The position numbers and the translations under genes are program-made. This document shows, in pieces, positions 1-7,243 of a stretch of DNA of 7,357 nt (positions are counted from its first letter, which is position 1; the number at the start of each line of letters is the position of its first letter). The notes beneath the pieces were generated by a model that saw only the letters and a program-made list of their open reading frames with translations, was not told the DNA's origin and did no database searches. Source of the stretch: an uncultured Deferribacteraceae bacterium (GTDB taxonomy: Bacteria; Chrysiogenota; Deferribacteres; Deferribacterales; Mucispirillaceae); the NCBI GenBank assembly GCA_947039055.1, contig CAMQYB010000090.1:1-7357 (forward strand), written 5' to 3'.

Positions 1-63
1 ATCATCATCATTATTATTATCAGTATTTGAGTCATCATCAAGACTGTCATCAAAATCATTGTC
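1..63. repeat. ATC/ATT triplet-rich tract encoding an Asp/Asn run
   Basis: The first 21 bases are almost pure ATC and ATT triplets, and ATC triplets recur to about position 63. Read on the minus strand these are GAT and AAT codons, giving the Asp/Asn-rich tail (residues about 182-202) of the leftward protein. The triplet period keeps the frame, so copy-number changes would alter tail length without causing a frameshift. The tract continues to the window edge and its full extent is unknown. Confidence 0.6.
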
Positions 64-606
64 GATTGTATTATCTAAGTTATCACTTTCCTCTTTTGCA
101 GATGTGTCAGTTAATTTATCATCTAAAAAGAATTCAATTAGTGAGTTAAAATTATTATCATCTATAAATAGAATTATATATCCAGCTTTAACAATCACAG
201 GAGTATACTGTATTGATAAGTTATCAAGTACAGATTTAATAGCGTCCATATTTTCATCAGATATAATAAATGATGCTTTTTTAGAAAGGTCAGCAAAAAT
301 GATATTATCAGATGTAAATTCTAATGAAAAATTTGCATAAGTAAATATCAATCTCGCAATTGTATTGGCTAATTTGTCGTCAGTTACTTTCTCTGAAACT
401 CTTTTTGATAATTCAACAATCTCACTATTAGTTGAAGAGTCATTAAGGTCTGATTCTGCAAGATAGTAAGATTCTCTTTTTTTATCAATAAGTATATAGT
501 TCGCCAGAGTATCCAAGTCTTCATAATCAATACCTTTTCTAAGCATCGATACGTAGACTTTCTCAAAGTAACGTTGGATTATTGATTCGAATTTAGTAGT
601 ACTCAT
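1..606 (-). CDS. Acidic hypothetical protein, 3' end outside the window
   Basis: An uninterrupted leftward frame of 202 codons begins at the ATG at 604-606 and stays open to the window edge, so the C-terminus is missing. Upstream of the ATG the minus strand reads GCGGGAAGTGA, a purine-rich ribosome-binding site that supports this start; the next in-frame Met is residue 21. I do not recognise the family. Residues 1-50 look helical and charged (FESIIQRYFEKVYVSMLRKG). Residues 75-160 look like a mixed alpha/beta domain with hydrophobic strands near 102-115 and 136-149 (VIVKAGYIILFIDD). From about residue 161 the chain becomes strongly acidic and Asp/Asn-rich. There is no signal peptide or membrane segment, so a soluble cytoplasmic protein is expected. 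It is transcribed divergently from the polyphosphate genes and shares their control region, but no function can be assigned. That the frame is coding is fairly secure, since all 202 codons are open and codon choice resembles the neighbours. Confidence 0.72.
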   Translation of the reverse strand, partial: MSTTKFESIIQRYFEKVYVSMLRKGIDYEDLDTLANYILIDKKRESYYLAESDLNDSSTNSEIVELSKRVSEKVTDDKLANTIARLIFTYANFSLEFTSDNIIFADLSKKASFIISDENMDAIKSVLDNLSIQYTPVIVKAGYIILFIDDNNFNSLIEFFLDDKLTDTSAKEESDNLDNTIDNDFDDSLDDDSNTDNNNDDD

Positions 607-629
607 TCACTTCCCGCATTTTCATTAAG

Positions 630-651
630 CTATCCATCTCTAATAGGATAG
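630..651. repeat. 6-bp inverted repeat, possible operator
   Basis: CTATCC at 630-635 is the exact reverse complement of GGATAG at 646-651, with 10 bases between the arms. It lies 24 bp upstream of the leftward ATG and touches the possible leftward -10 hexamer (TATACT on the minus strand, 650-655). A dimeric repressor site is a plausible reading; a 5' UTR hairpin in the leftward mRNA is the alternative. Six-base arms can occur by chance in AT-rich DNA. Confidence 0.3.
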
Positions 652-678
652 TATATAGTAATTTTCATAACAAGAAAA
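650..678 (-). promoter_or_regulatory. Possible leftward sigma70-type promoter
   Basis: On the minus strand a TATACT hexamer (650-655, one mismatch to TATAAT) is preceded after 17 bp by TTTTCT (673-678, three of six matches to TTGACA). Transcription would start near 643 and give a leader of about 37 nt before the ATG at 606. The -35 is weak and AT-rich DNA yields such matches easily, so this is a placement suggestion only. Confidence 0.25.
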
Positions 679-698
679 CAGCAATTTTTCATTATTTC

Positions 699-742
699 CA
701 AAATTAGTTGATATAAATATATATTAAAGACAAAATTAGTTG
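699..742. repeat. Two exact 12-bp direct repeats in the divergent control region
   Basis: CAAAATTAGTTG occurs at 699-710 and again at 731-742. The copies are identical over 12 bases and lie 32 bp apart start to start, about three helical turns, which would put both on the same face of the DNA. They sit just upstream of the possible rightward promoter, about 54 to 97 bp before its expected transcription start, a typical place for activator binding. They do not match the Pho-box direct repeat (CTGTCAT type). The exact repeat is visible directly; the regulatory role is inferred. Confidence 0.5.
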
Positions 743-760
743 TAAAATAAAGTAATTATC

Positions 761-789
761 TAGAAATATATTCTCTTTTCTGTTAATAT
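761..789 (+). promoter_or_regulatory. Possible promoter of the ppx-ppx-ppk-cyclase cluster
   Basis: An extended -10 arrangement, TGT followed by TAATAT (784-789, four of six matches), lies 17 bp downstream of TAGAAA (761-766, four of six matches to TTGACA). Transcription would begin near 796 and leave a leader of about 38 nt containing GGAG at 824-827, six bases before the ATG at 834. The hexamers are imperfect and other AT-rich hexamers in the region could serve instead. Confidence 0.3.
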
Positions 790-833
790 AAATAGATCAA
801 TTGGTATCATTAAAATATAGGTTGGAGATTTAA

Positions 834-2348
834 ATGGAAAATCCTATTATTGCGGTCATAGATATCGGGAGTAACTCGATACGACTACAGATAACTCAAA
901 CGTTTAATCAAACATATAAAGTTATAGATGAGTATAAAGAAACTGTTAGAATTGGTGATAACGTATTTGAAACAGGTGAGTTCTCAAATGAAGCTATAGA
1001 TACAATATATACTGTGCTTAAAAATATGAAAAGCATGATGGACTCTAACAAAGTTGAGTTCTCTCGAATAGTTGCAACAGCATCTTTTAGAGAGGCTCAA
1101 AATGCTGAGTTTGTTGTAAATTATATTAAAGAAAAATTAGATTTAAATATTGAGGTCATAACTGGTTTAGAAGAAGCTAGAATTATGACGGTTGCTGTTC
1201 ATTCATATTTTCAGATGAACGAAGGAAATGTTTTGCTTCTTGATATGGGTGGTGGCTCAACTGAGTTTTCATATTTTGAGAGTGGTAAATTAAAACTATC
1301 TGAAACAACTCCACTTGGTGCATCTAAGCTAACATCAGAATTTTTTAAAACTGATCCTGTGAAAACAGCTGAAGTTGCAGATATTGAAAAGTATATTAAT
1401 AATATTTTAGAAAATATTTTACCAAAAACAGGTGCAACAAAATTAATCTGTGCAGGTGGTTCTATCAACAACATAGCACATATATTTAATAAACGAAAAA
1501 ATCTTGGTGATTCTACGATAAAGTTTGTTGATAAGATATTTCTTAAACATTTTATAAATGAAATCGTCAGGAAATCAATCGAAGAAAGATTGAAAATTAG
1601 CGGAATGGAATTACTTAGAGCTGATATGATTCTGTCTGCATCAATACTTGTTAAGACTATAGTTGATAGATATAGGTTAGATGGATTTCTAACAATGTCT
1701 GGTGGATTAAGAGTTGGATTAACAATTGACCTTATAAATAAAGTTGGTTATGAACTTCTTTTTCAAGGTGGAGAACTTGATGTTAGGTACTCAAGAATAA
1801 TCGAAACTGCACGAAAATATCATTATGAAGAGAAGCATGCACTGCACGTAACAAAGATCGCAGATATTATATTTAAACAAGTTAAAGACGAGATGGGGTT
1901 AGAGGCTAAACATTGGTATCTGCTTGAGGCGGCATCTATATTGCATGATGTTGGACAGTATATTGCGTACTCAAAACACCATAAACATTCATATTATTTA
2001 ATCACAAACACCGAGCTTATCGGATATGATTTAAGAGAGAATGAAATTATCGCAAATGTTGCAAGATATCATAGAAGAGATGTTCCTAAAAAATCTCATA
2101 AAAACTTTGTAGAACTTACCACTAAAGATCAACAGTTAGTTATAAAACTTGCATCAATACTTAGAATTGCAGATGCAATGGATAGATCGCATACTGAAAA
2201 TGTTAAAGATATTAAAATCAATATATTGAAGAATAAAATAGAGTTTAATGTTATTTCTGACTCCGATATCGGTCCTGAAAAAGATGCTTTTGATAAGAAA
2301 AAAGATCTATTTCAATCATATTTTAATAAAGAAATTGTTATCGTTTAA
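834..2348 (+). CDS. ppx: Ppx/GppA-family exopolyphosphatase with C-terminal HD domain
   Basis: This 504-residue protein should remove terminal phosphate from polyphosphate, or from pppGpp, in the cytoplasm. The N-terminal ASKHA-fold phosphatase has the phosphate-1 loop at 7-18 (D10-x-G12-S-N14-S), the family E113-E114-A-R segment, the phosphate-2 loop at 137-144 (D137-M-G-G-G-S-T-E144) and the glycine-rich nucleotide motif AGGSINN at 207-213. The family segment SGGLRVGL at 289-296 closes the catalytic half. Residues about 325-455 form an HD-type domain with H338, H371-D372, H385, H413 and D447. The length matches the long, two-half Ppx form. GGAG six bases before the ATG supports the start. 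The co-directional polyphosphate kinase downstream favours polyphosphatase over GppA activity, but sequence alone does not separate the two reliably. It is followed after 29 nt by a degenerate paralogue of identical length. Confidence 0.9.
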   Translation: MENPIIAVIDIGSNSIRLQITQTFNQTYKVIDEYKETVRIGDNVFETGEFSNEAIDTIYTVLKNMKSMMDSNKVEFSRIVATASFREAQNAEFVVNYIKEKLDLNIEVITGLEEARIMTVAVHSYFQMNEGNVLLLDMGGGSTEFSYFESGKLKLSETTPLGASKLTSEFFKTDPVKTAEVADIEKYINNILENILPKTGATKLICAGGSINNIAHIFNKRKNLGDSTIKFVDKIFLKHFINEIVRKSIEERLKISGMELLRADMILSASILVKTIVDRYRLDGFLTMSGGLRVGLTIDLINKVGYELLFQGGELDVRYSRIIETARKYHYEEKHALHVTKIADIIFKQVKDEMGLEAKHWYLLEAASILHDVGQYIAYSKHHKHSYYLITNTELIGYDLRENEIIANVARYHRRDVPKKSHKNFVELTTKDQQLVIKLASILRIADAMDRSHTENVKDIKINILKNKIEFNVISDSDIGPEKDAFDKKKDLFQSYFNKEIVIV

Positions 2349-2377
2349 TATGACAATAAACAAGGATATTATATAGA

Positions 2378-3892
2378 ATGAAAAAAGGATTATATGCAAC
2401 TATTAACGTTGGATCATCTGCTGTAAGGATGTCTGTGATAAGCCTTAAAGGTAGCGATTATAAAGAGATAGATTATCTTGTTAAACCGCTAGCTATAGGT
2501 ATGGATATTTTTTATAAAGGATATATAACGTTAGAAAATGTACAAAAACTTGTTGAAATATTTTTATTGTTCAAAGTAAAGCTTGAAGAGTACGGTATCG
2601 CTAACTATAAAATCCTTTGTACGAGTGAAGTTAAAGATGCAAATAATAAAGACTTTTTTATCGATTATATAAGAATTCATACAGGGTTTGATCTGAAAAT
2701 ATTAGATCCATCTGAAGAGATTTATGTTAAATATGTTGGAACAAAATATGAGTTCAAAGAGTTTAGTAAAATTGAAAAAGGTGGAGTAATTGTTGTAACT
2801 ATCGCATCAGGAAACATCTCTATAAACATATTAAAGCAAGGTAAGATAATTCATTCAGGAGTGCTTGCAGCAGGGACTTTAAAACTTAGAAGTATGTTTG
2901 CAAATATATCTTCTGTTAAAAGATATAAAGCGTACGATCAATATATTAACAATATTACGCGTGAGTTAAAAACAATTACTGCTACGAATAAAGGTATTAA
3001 ATCTTTAATTGGTGGTGGAAGTTCGATCAACCTTTTAATAAGAGTTTTTAAACCTAAAAAAGATATTATACATAAAAAAGATATTGTTGAATTATATAAA
3101 AAAGTTAAATCATATTCAAGAAAAGAACTTATGGAAGATCTGAGTTTAAGAGAGGATGAAGCAATTGTAATTATCCCTACTTTATCAGCATACATTCATC
3201 TTTTAGAACTTGTTGAACAAGATTTTTTATACTTTTCAAGATCAAGTTTTCCGTTTACATTAGCAAGGTTTTACTCTGGAAATATAAAAGATAGGGATAG
3301 AGATAAAAGAGTTAAATCAACATTACTACTTATAACTAAACGCTACAATGCAGATGTTCATCATGCTGAAAGAGTAGCAAAATACGCTTTAAAATTATAT
3401 CACTTGCTAGAAGATTTGCATTCACTTAATAGCAATGAAGATAAAGTGCTTGAAAGTTCAGCATTAATACATGATGTTGGATCTTTTATAGGTAAGGAAA
3501 ATATTGCACGTAACTCACACTCTATAATCAGCTCATTAAATATTCCTGGGTTAGATAATCTAACTGTAAATTTTATGGCAAATATTGTTTATCAGATGTT
3601 GAAATTACCGATTGATGATAAGTTAAATATTTTTACAGAGTGTTCAACAACAGATTTTTTGGTTATTAAAAAATTAGCGTCACTACTAGGAATTGCGAAA
3701 GCGTTAGATATTTCAAAAGTAGGATTGATTAGAGATTTTAATGTTACTATAAGATACAATATGATACTGGTAGAAGCTTTTTCAACGAAAGAGCCGTTCT
3801 TAGAATTATTAGCATTTGATAAACAGAAAGATATATTTATGAAAACATTTGGCGTTCCAATTGATATCAGAATACGGGTGAGTTATGAGTAA
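2378..3892 (+). CDS. Degenerate Ppx/GppA paralogue, probable pseudoenzyme
   Basis: This 504-residue homologue has the same two-half layout as the upstream Ppx but key residues are lost. The phosphate-1 loop reads INVGSS, with N10 in place of the Asp. The phosphate-2 loop, normally DxGGGSTE, is TIASGNIS at 141-148, losing the Asp, the glycine run and the Glu. E113-E114 remain but the following Ala-Arg is Ile-Tyr, and the GLRxGL segment near 290-297 is gone. The glycine-rich motif GGGSSIN (212-218) is kept. In the HD half H329, H365-D366 and H381 remain, the later His near 406 is absent, and the Asp of the last motif is K441 (GIAKALD). The frame is intact and full length, so it is under selection rather than decaying. 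Polyphosphate hydrolysis is unlikely; binding of polyphosphate or nucleotide, or a regulatory partnership with the active Ppx or PPK, is inferred. An AAGGA lies 11 nt before the start. The 3' end overlaps the kinase gene by 8 nt. Confidence 0.85.
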   Translation: MKKGLYATINVGSSAVRMSVISLKGSDYKEIDYLVKPLAIGMDIFYKGYITLENVQKLVEIFLLFKVKLEEYGIANYKILCTSEVKDANNKDFFIDYIRIHTGFDLKILDPSEEIYVKYVGTKYEFKEFSKIEKGGVIVVTIASGNISINILKQGKIIHSGVLAAGTLKLRSMFANISSVKRYKAYDQYINNITRELKTITATNKGIKSLIGGGSSINLLIRVFKPKKDIIHKKDIVELYKKVKSYSRKELMEDLSLREDEAIVIIPTLSAYIHLLELVEQDFLYFSRSSFPFTLARFYSGNIKDRDRDKRVKSTLLLITKRYNADVHHAERVAKYALKLYHLLEDLHSLNSNEDKVLESSALIHDVGSFIGKENIARNSHSIISSLNIPGLDNLTVNFMANIVYQMLKLPIDDKLNIFTECSTTDFLVIKKLASLLGIAKALDISKVGLIRDFNVTIRYNMILVEAFSTKEPFLELLAFDKQKDIFMKTFGVPIDIRIRVSYE

Positions 3893-5897
3893 AGTGCATT
3901 TTAATAATCGTGAAATAAGTTGGCTGAAATTTAATGAAAGAGTTATGTATGAAGCCATAGATATGAATAATCCAATCATGGAAAGAATTAAGTTTCTTGC
4001 TATTTCTGCATCTAACCTTGATGAGTTTTTTATGATAAGAGTTGCAGGACTTAAGAGTCAACTATCTCTTGGATACAATGAAAAAGATATGAGTTCTAAA
4101 ACTCCTAAAGAACAGATTGATGAAATTACTGCTTACGTTAAAAAACTATATAATGAACAAGAAAAAATTCTTGATGATATTAAAAAAGAGTTAGTGAGTC
4201 ATAATATATTAATGTATTACGATCAAGATGAAGAGATTTTAGAGATTATGGAAAATATTTTTATTAACGATATTATGCCGATATTATCACCTATAACATT
4301 AGACCCATCACATCCATTTCCTTTTATATTTAATAAAAGATTTTCTATGGTGTTAAAGATTAGTAGAGGCAGTAAAGAGTATCTATCATTAATTATGATT
4401 CCTGAAAATATTAATAGAGTGTATAGAGTAAAAAAATCTAACAATAAAATAATAGTCTTAAAAATTGAGGATATTATTTCATCAAACGTATCATTACTAT
4501 ATAGAGGCTATAAAGTTATATCTGTGGATCACCTAAGAGTTACACGTAACGCTGATGTTGATGTTCAAAAAGAGGAAGCTTACGATCTGCTTAGAAGCAT
4601 AGAGGACTCTGTATCAAGAAGAGATAAAGGTAGTATCGCAAGAATTGAGATAAGCAGTGGAATAGATAAAGAAACTTTAGAAGTTTTAAAAAGTCAGATA
4701 GTATTTAATGATGAGGATATTTTTAGTATTGATGGAGATATAGATTTAACATATTTATTTCAATTATGTAATCTTCTTCCAGATAAACAGTTCAAACCAT
4801 TAACACCATTTCTGATAGATAGCATTCCGAATAATAAAGATATATTTGAGTATATTAAAAAGAAGGATATATTTTTTATACGACCGTATTACTCTTTTTC
4901 GATGGTATCAAATCTAATCGCTATTGCATCAACAGATAAAGATGTGCTTGCGATTAAGATGACATTATACAGAACTAATACCGATTCAAAAATATTAACA
5001 TCACTTATTGAGGCAGCCAATAGAGGGAAACAAGTTTCAGTTGTTGTGGAGCTTACTGCACGGTTTGATGAGAAGGTTAATATCACATGGGCAAAAAATC
5101 TTGAGCAAGCAGGGTGTATCGTATCGTATGGTATACCTGATTTAAAAGTCCATGCAAAAGCTATGTTGATTATCCGTAGAGAGGAGAGTTGCATTAAAAG
5201 ATATACACATATCGCAACTGGAAATTATAATGAAAACACTGCGATGGTTTATACAGATATTGATTTAATTACGGCAAATGATGATATGGGTAAAGATATA
5301 TCAGAGCTATTCAATTACCTTATGAGCTATACATCTATACACAGATGGAGCTCATTATTTATCGCACCGTTCACATTGAAAAGTAGAATTTATGAACTTG
5401 TTGATACAGTAACTGAAGAGACAGCAAGCGGTCAAAAAGGTATGATAGTCATGAAGATGAATTCACTTGTTGATAAAGATATGATATCAAAACTGTATAA
5501 AGCATCTGAAGCTGGAGTTACCGTTCGGTTAATTGTTAGAGGTATATGTTGTTTAAAACCTGGAATAAAAGGATTGAGTAGCAATATCACTGTAAATAGT
5601 ATTGTTGGAAGATTTTTAGAACATCCAAGAATTTTCTATTTTAAATCTAAAAGTTTAGATAAAGTTTTCATATCATCAGCTGATATAATGCCTAGAAATC
5701 TTAACGGACGAGTTGAGGTTATGGCAGAAATTATAGAGAAAAGTTGTAAGAAAAATCTACTAGATTATATTGAAATATCTTTAAAAGATAATGTCAAATC
5801 ATGGGCATTAACTGATGATACATATAAGAAAGTGACAAGCAAAGGCAAGGCTATTAACTCTCAAAACTATTTTTTAGAGAATAGAATTATTGAGTAG
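3885..5897 (+). CDS. ppk: Polyphosphate kinase 1
   Basis: PPK1 reversibly transfers the ATP gamma-phosphate to growing polyphosphate. All four domains are recognisable: the N domain opens with NREISWLKFNERV (8-20) and SNLDEFF (43-49), the H domain contains HPFPF (143-147), and two phospholipase-D-like C domains follow. Key residues align with E. coli PPK at a constant offset of 12: autophosphorylated H423 (E. coli H435) in LKVHAKAM, H442 (H454) in the THIATGNYNE segment, Mg-binding R363 and R393 (R375, R405), Y456 (Y468), R552 (R564), H580 (H592) in GRFLEH, and R609 (R621). An active enzyme is expected. At 670 residues it is slightly shorter than the usual 680-740. The start overlaps the preceding stop by 8 nt, with GGGTGAG just upstream, implying translational coupling. 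It works opposite to the upstream Ppx: one makes polyphosphate, the other removes it. Confidence 0.96.
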   Translation: MSKVHFNNREISWLKFNERVMYEAIDMNNPIMERIKFLAISASNLDEFFMIRVAGLKSQLSLGYNEKDMSSKTPKEQIDEITAYVKKLYNEQEKILDDIKKELVSHNILMYYDQDEEILEIMENIFINDIMPILSPITLDPSHPFPFIFNKRFSMVLKISRGSKEYLSLIMIPENINRVYRVKKSNNKIIVLKIEDIISSNVSLLYRGYKVISVDHLRVTRNADVDVQKEEAYDLLRSIEDSVSRRDKGSIARIEISSGIDKETLEVLKSQIVFNDEDIFSIDGDIDLTYLFQLCNLLPDKQFKPLTPFLIDSIPNNKDIFEYIKKKDIFFIRPYYSFSMVSNLIAIASTDKDVLAIKMTLYRTNTDSKILTSLIEAANRGKQVSVVVELTARFDEKVNITWAKNLEQAGCIVSYGIPDLKVHAKAMLIIRREESCIKRYTHIATGNYNENTAMVYTDIDLITANDDMGKDISELFNYLMSYTSIHRWSSLFIAPFTLKSRIYELVDTVTEETASGQKGMIVMKMNSLVDKDMISKLYKASEAGVTVRLIVRGICCLKPGIKGLSSNITVNSIVGRFLEHPRIFYFKSKSLDKVFISSADIMPRNLNGRVEVMAEIIEKSCKKNLLDYIEISLKDNVKSWALTDDTYKKVTSKGKAINSQNYFLENRIIE

Positions 5898-5910
5898 TTA
5901 CATATATAAT
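5882..5910 (+). promoter_or_regulatory. Possible internal promoter before the cyclase gene
   Basis: A perfect TATAAT lies at 5905-5910, just after the ppk stop, with TAGAAT (5882-5887, three of six matches to TTGACA) 17 bp upstream. Transcription would begin near 5917, about 24 nt before the cyclase ATG at 5941. The exact -10 in a short gap makes independent expression of the cyclase possible, but the weak -35 and the AT-rich context keep this tentative. Confidence 0.3.
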
Positions 5911-5940
5911 TTTACAACTTTATTTTATAGGTATTAATCA

Positions 5941-7215
5941 ATGTCTAACATCTTTGAAAGACTAAAAGTTTTGTATATAAAAAATAGTAGTTCTGCTGAT
6001 ATTATTTTAGAATGCTTATCTAACAAGTTTATTAATTTAATAGTTGTAGATAAGTTTGCAGATGTTTTTGATAGCTATATTCAGAACTCTCCTAATCTTA
6101 TTATATCTAATATTATTGAACCAGTTGATGAATTGATTGAAATATTGTCTACCATAAAATCGTTTTCAGCGAGTAGCAAAATTATAATTCTTGAAGATGA
6201 AAGTATCAACAAGGACACTCTAATTAAATTAATTAATTTAAAAGTGGATAGTTATATAGATAAAAATATCGGTATAAACCAACTTGAACATAATATTGAT
6301 TTAATCGCTAATCAGATTGTTTCTAGTTTAGATGTGTTAGAGAAAGAACAGCTACTTTTTGAGACATTAAATATAGTTGAAGATTTTATAATTCTCACAG
6401 ATCTGAACGATATCTTATATATCAACACACCATTTTTAAATTTCTTAAACCTATCATCTTTAGAAGATTTTAGTATAAAATATCCTCTACTTGATGGCGT
6501 GATTTTATCTTACGACGGGATAGAATATAATTCAAAAATGTTTACAGATATGATTGATAAAGTTTCGACTATTAATACGGATAGCAAAAAAATAATTATT
6601 ACGATGCAACAGATTGATGATATAGATAGTTGTAACTTACTGTTTGATGTTAAAATAAAAACGGTTGATAGTAGTAAATTTAGTGTGATTGTTTTTACAA
6701 ATATTGATAAGAGTTTAGATAAGATTACTTACTATGAAGAGATTATAAATTACGATGATTTAACAGAAGTGTATAATCGTAAGAAGTTAAATTTAGATTT
6801 AAAAAATAGTATTAATCAAGCAACAGATGGGTTAAATAAATTATCATTAATTATATTTGATATTGATGATTTGAAATTTATTAATGATCAGTATGGACAT
6901 TTAGCAGGCGATGTTGTTTTAAAGGATATTGCTAAGTTGGTTGCAAGTTCTATCCGTAGCACAGATAATATTTATAGATATGGTGGAGATGAGTTTGTAA
7001 TTATTATGCAAGGTTGTGATATTGATAACGCATATAATACTGCTGAAAGATTAAGATGTTTGATTGAAACATATCCGTTCGGTGGAATAGATAAAATCAC
7101 TGCAACATTTGGTATCGCAGAATTTAGAGATAGTGAGAATGCTGAGTCATTAATTCAACGAGCAGATGATGCTTTATATAAAGGCAAGAGTAACGGTAAA
7201 AACTGCGTGACATAA
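5941..7215 (+). CDS. Diguanylate cyclase with degenerate receiver and PAS-like regions
   Basis: This 424-residue soluble protein should make c-di-GMP from two GTP. Residues about 8-125 have receiver-domain spacing, but the acidic pocket is replaced by IKNSS (13-17), the phospho-acceptor Asp is N57 (LIISNIIEP), and the Thr/Ser position is E85; only the distal Lys (K108) remains. Residues about 135-255 resemble a PAS domain (IILTDLNDILYINTPF). The GGDEF domain spans about 268-424: DDLTEVYNR (272-280), metal-binding D307, guanine-contacting N315 and D324, and an intact GGDEF signature at 348-352. An RxxD inhibitory site (R339, D342) lies at the standard distance, so product inhibition is likely. 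Numbering matches PleD at an offset of 20. No membrane segments or EAL domain are seen. It follows ppk by 43 nt in the same direction, after a weak AGGT ribosome-binding site. Catalytic activity is likely; control by phosphorylation is not. Confidence 0.92.
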   Translation: MSNIFERLKVLYIKNSSSADIILECLSNKFINLIVVDKFADVFDSYIQNSPNLIISNIIEPVDELIEILSTIKSFSASSKIIILEDESINKDTLIKLINLKVDSYIDKNIGINQLEHNIDLIANQIVSSLDVLEKEQLLFETLNIVEDFIILTDLNDILYINTPFLNFLNLSSLEDFSIKYPLLDGVILSYDGIEYNSKMFTDMIDKVSTINTDSKKIIITMQQIDDIDSCNLLFDVKIKTVDSSKFSVIVFTNIDKSLDKITYYEEIINYDDLTEVYNRKKLNLDLKNSINQATDGLNKLSLIIFDIDDLKFINDQYGHLAGDVVLKDIAKLVASSIRSTDNIYRYGGDEFVIIMQGCDIDNAYNTAERLRCLIETYPFGGIDKITATFGIAEFRDSENAESLIQRADDALYKGKSNGKNCVT

Positions 7216-7243
7216 TTAAACAGTTCAGTTTTTACTGTGGCTC

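Noticed and set aside
59..340. Rightward open frame of 93 codons inside the leftward gene
   Set aside because: It is antisense to a continuous 202-codon leftward frame that has a ribosome-binding site and neighbour-like codon use; the short frame has no convincing ribosome-binding site and its composition looks like an antisense shadow.
384..566. Leftward open frame of 60 codons
   Set aside because: It is a different reading frame on the same strand as the 1-606 gene and wholly inside it; it looks like a shadow of that gene.
699..742. Pho box for PhoB control of the polyphosphate genes
   Set aside because: The direct repeat here is CAAAATTAGTTG with a 20-bp gap, unlike the adjacent CTGTCAT-type 11-bp repeats bound by PhoB.
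1211..5194. Several leftward open frames of 64-101 codons opposite the ppx, pseudo-ppx and ppk genes
   Set aside because: Each lies opposite a strongly supported coding region whose conserved motifs explain the sequence; none shows a recognisable domain.
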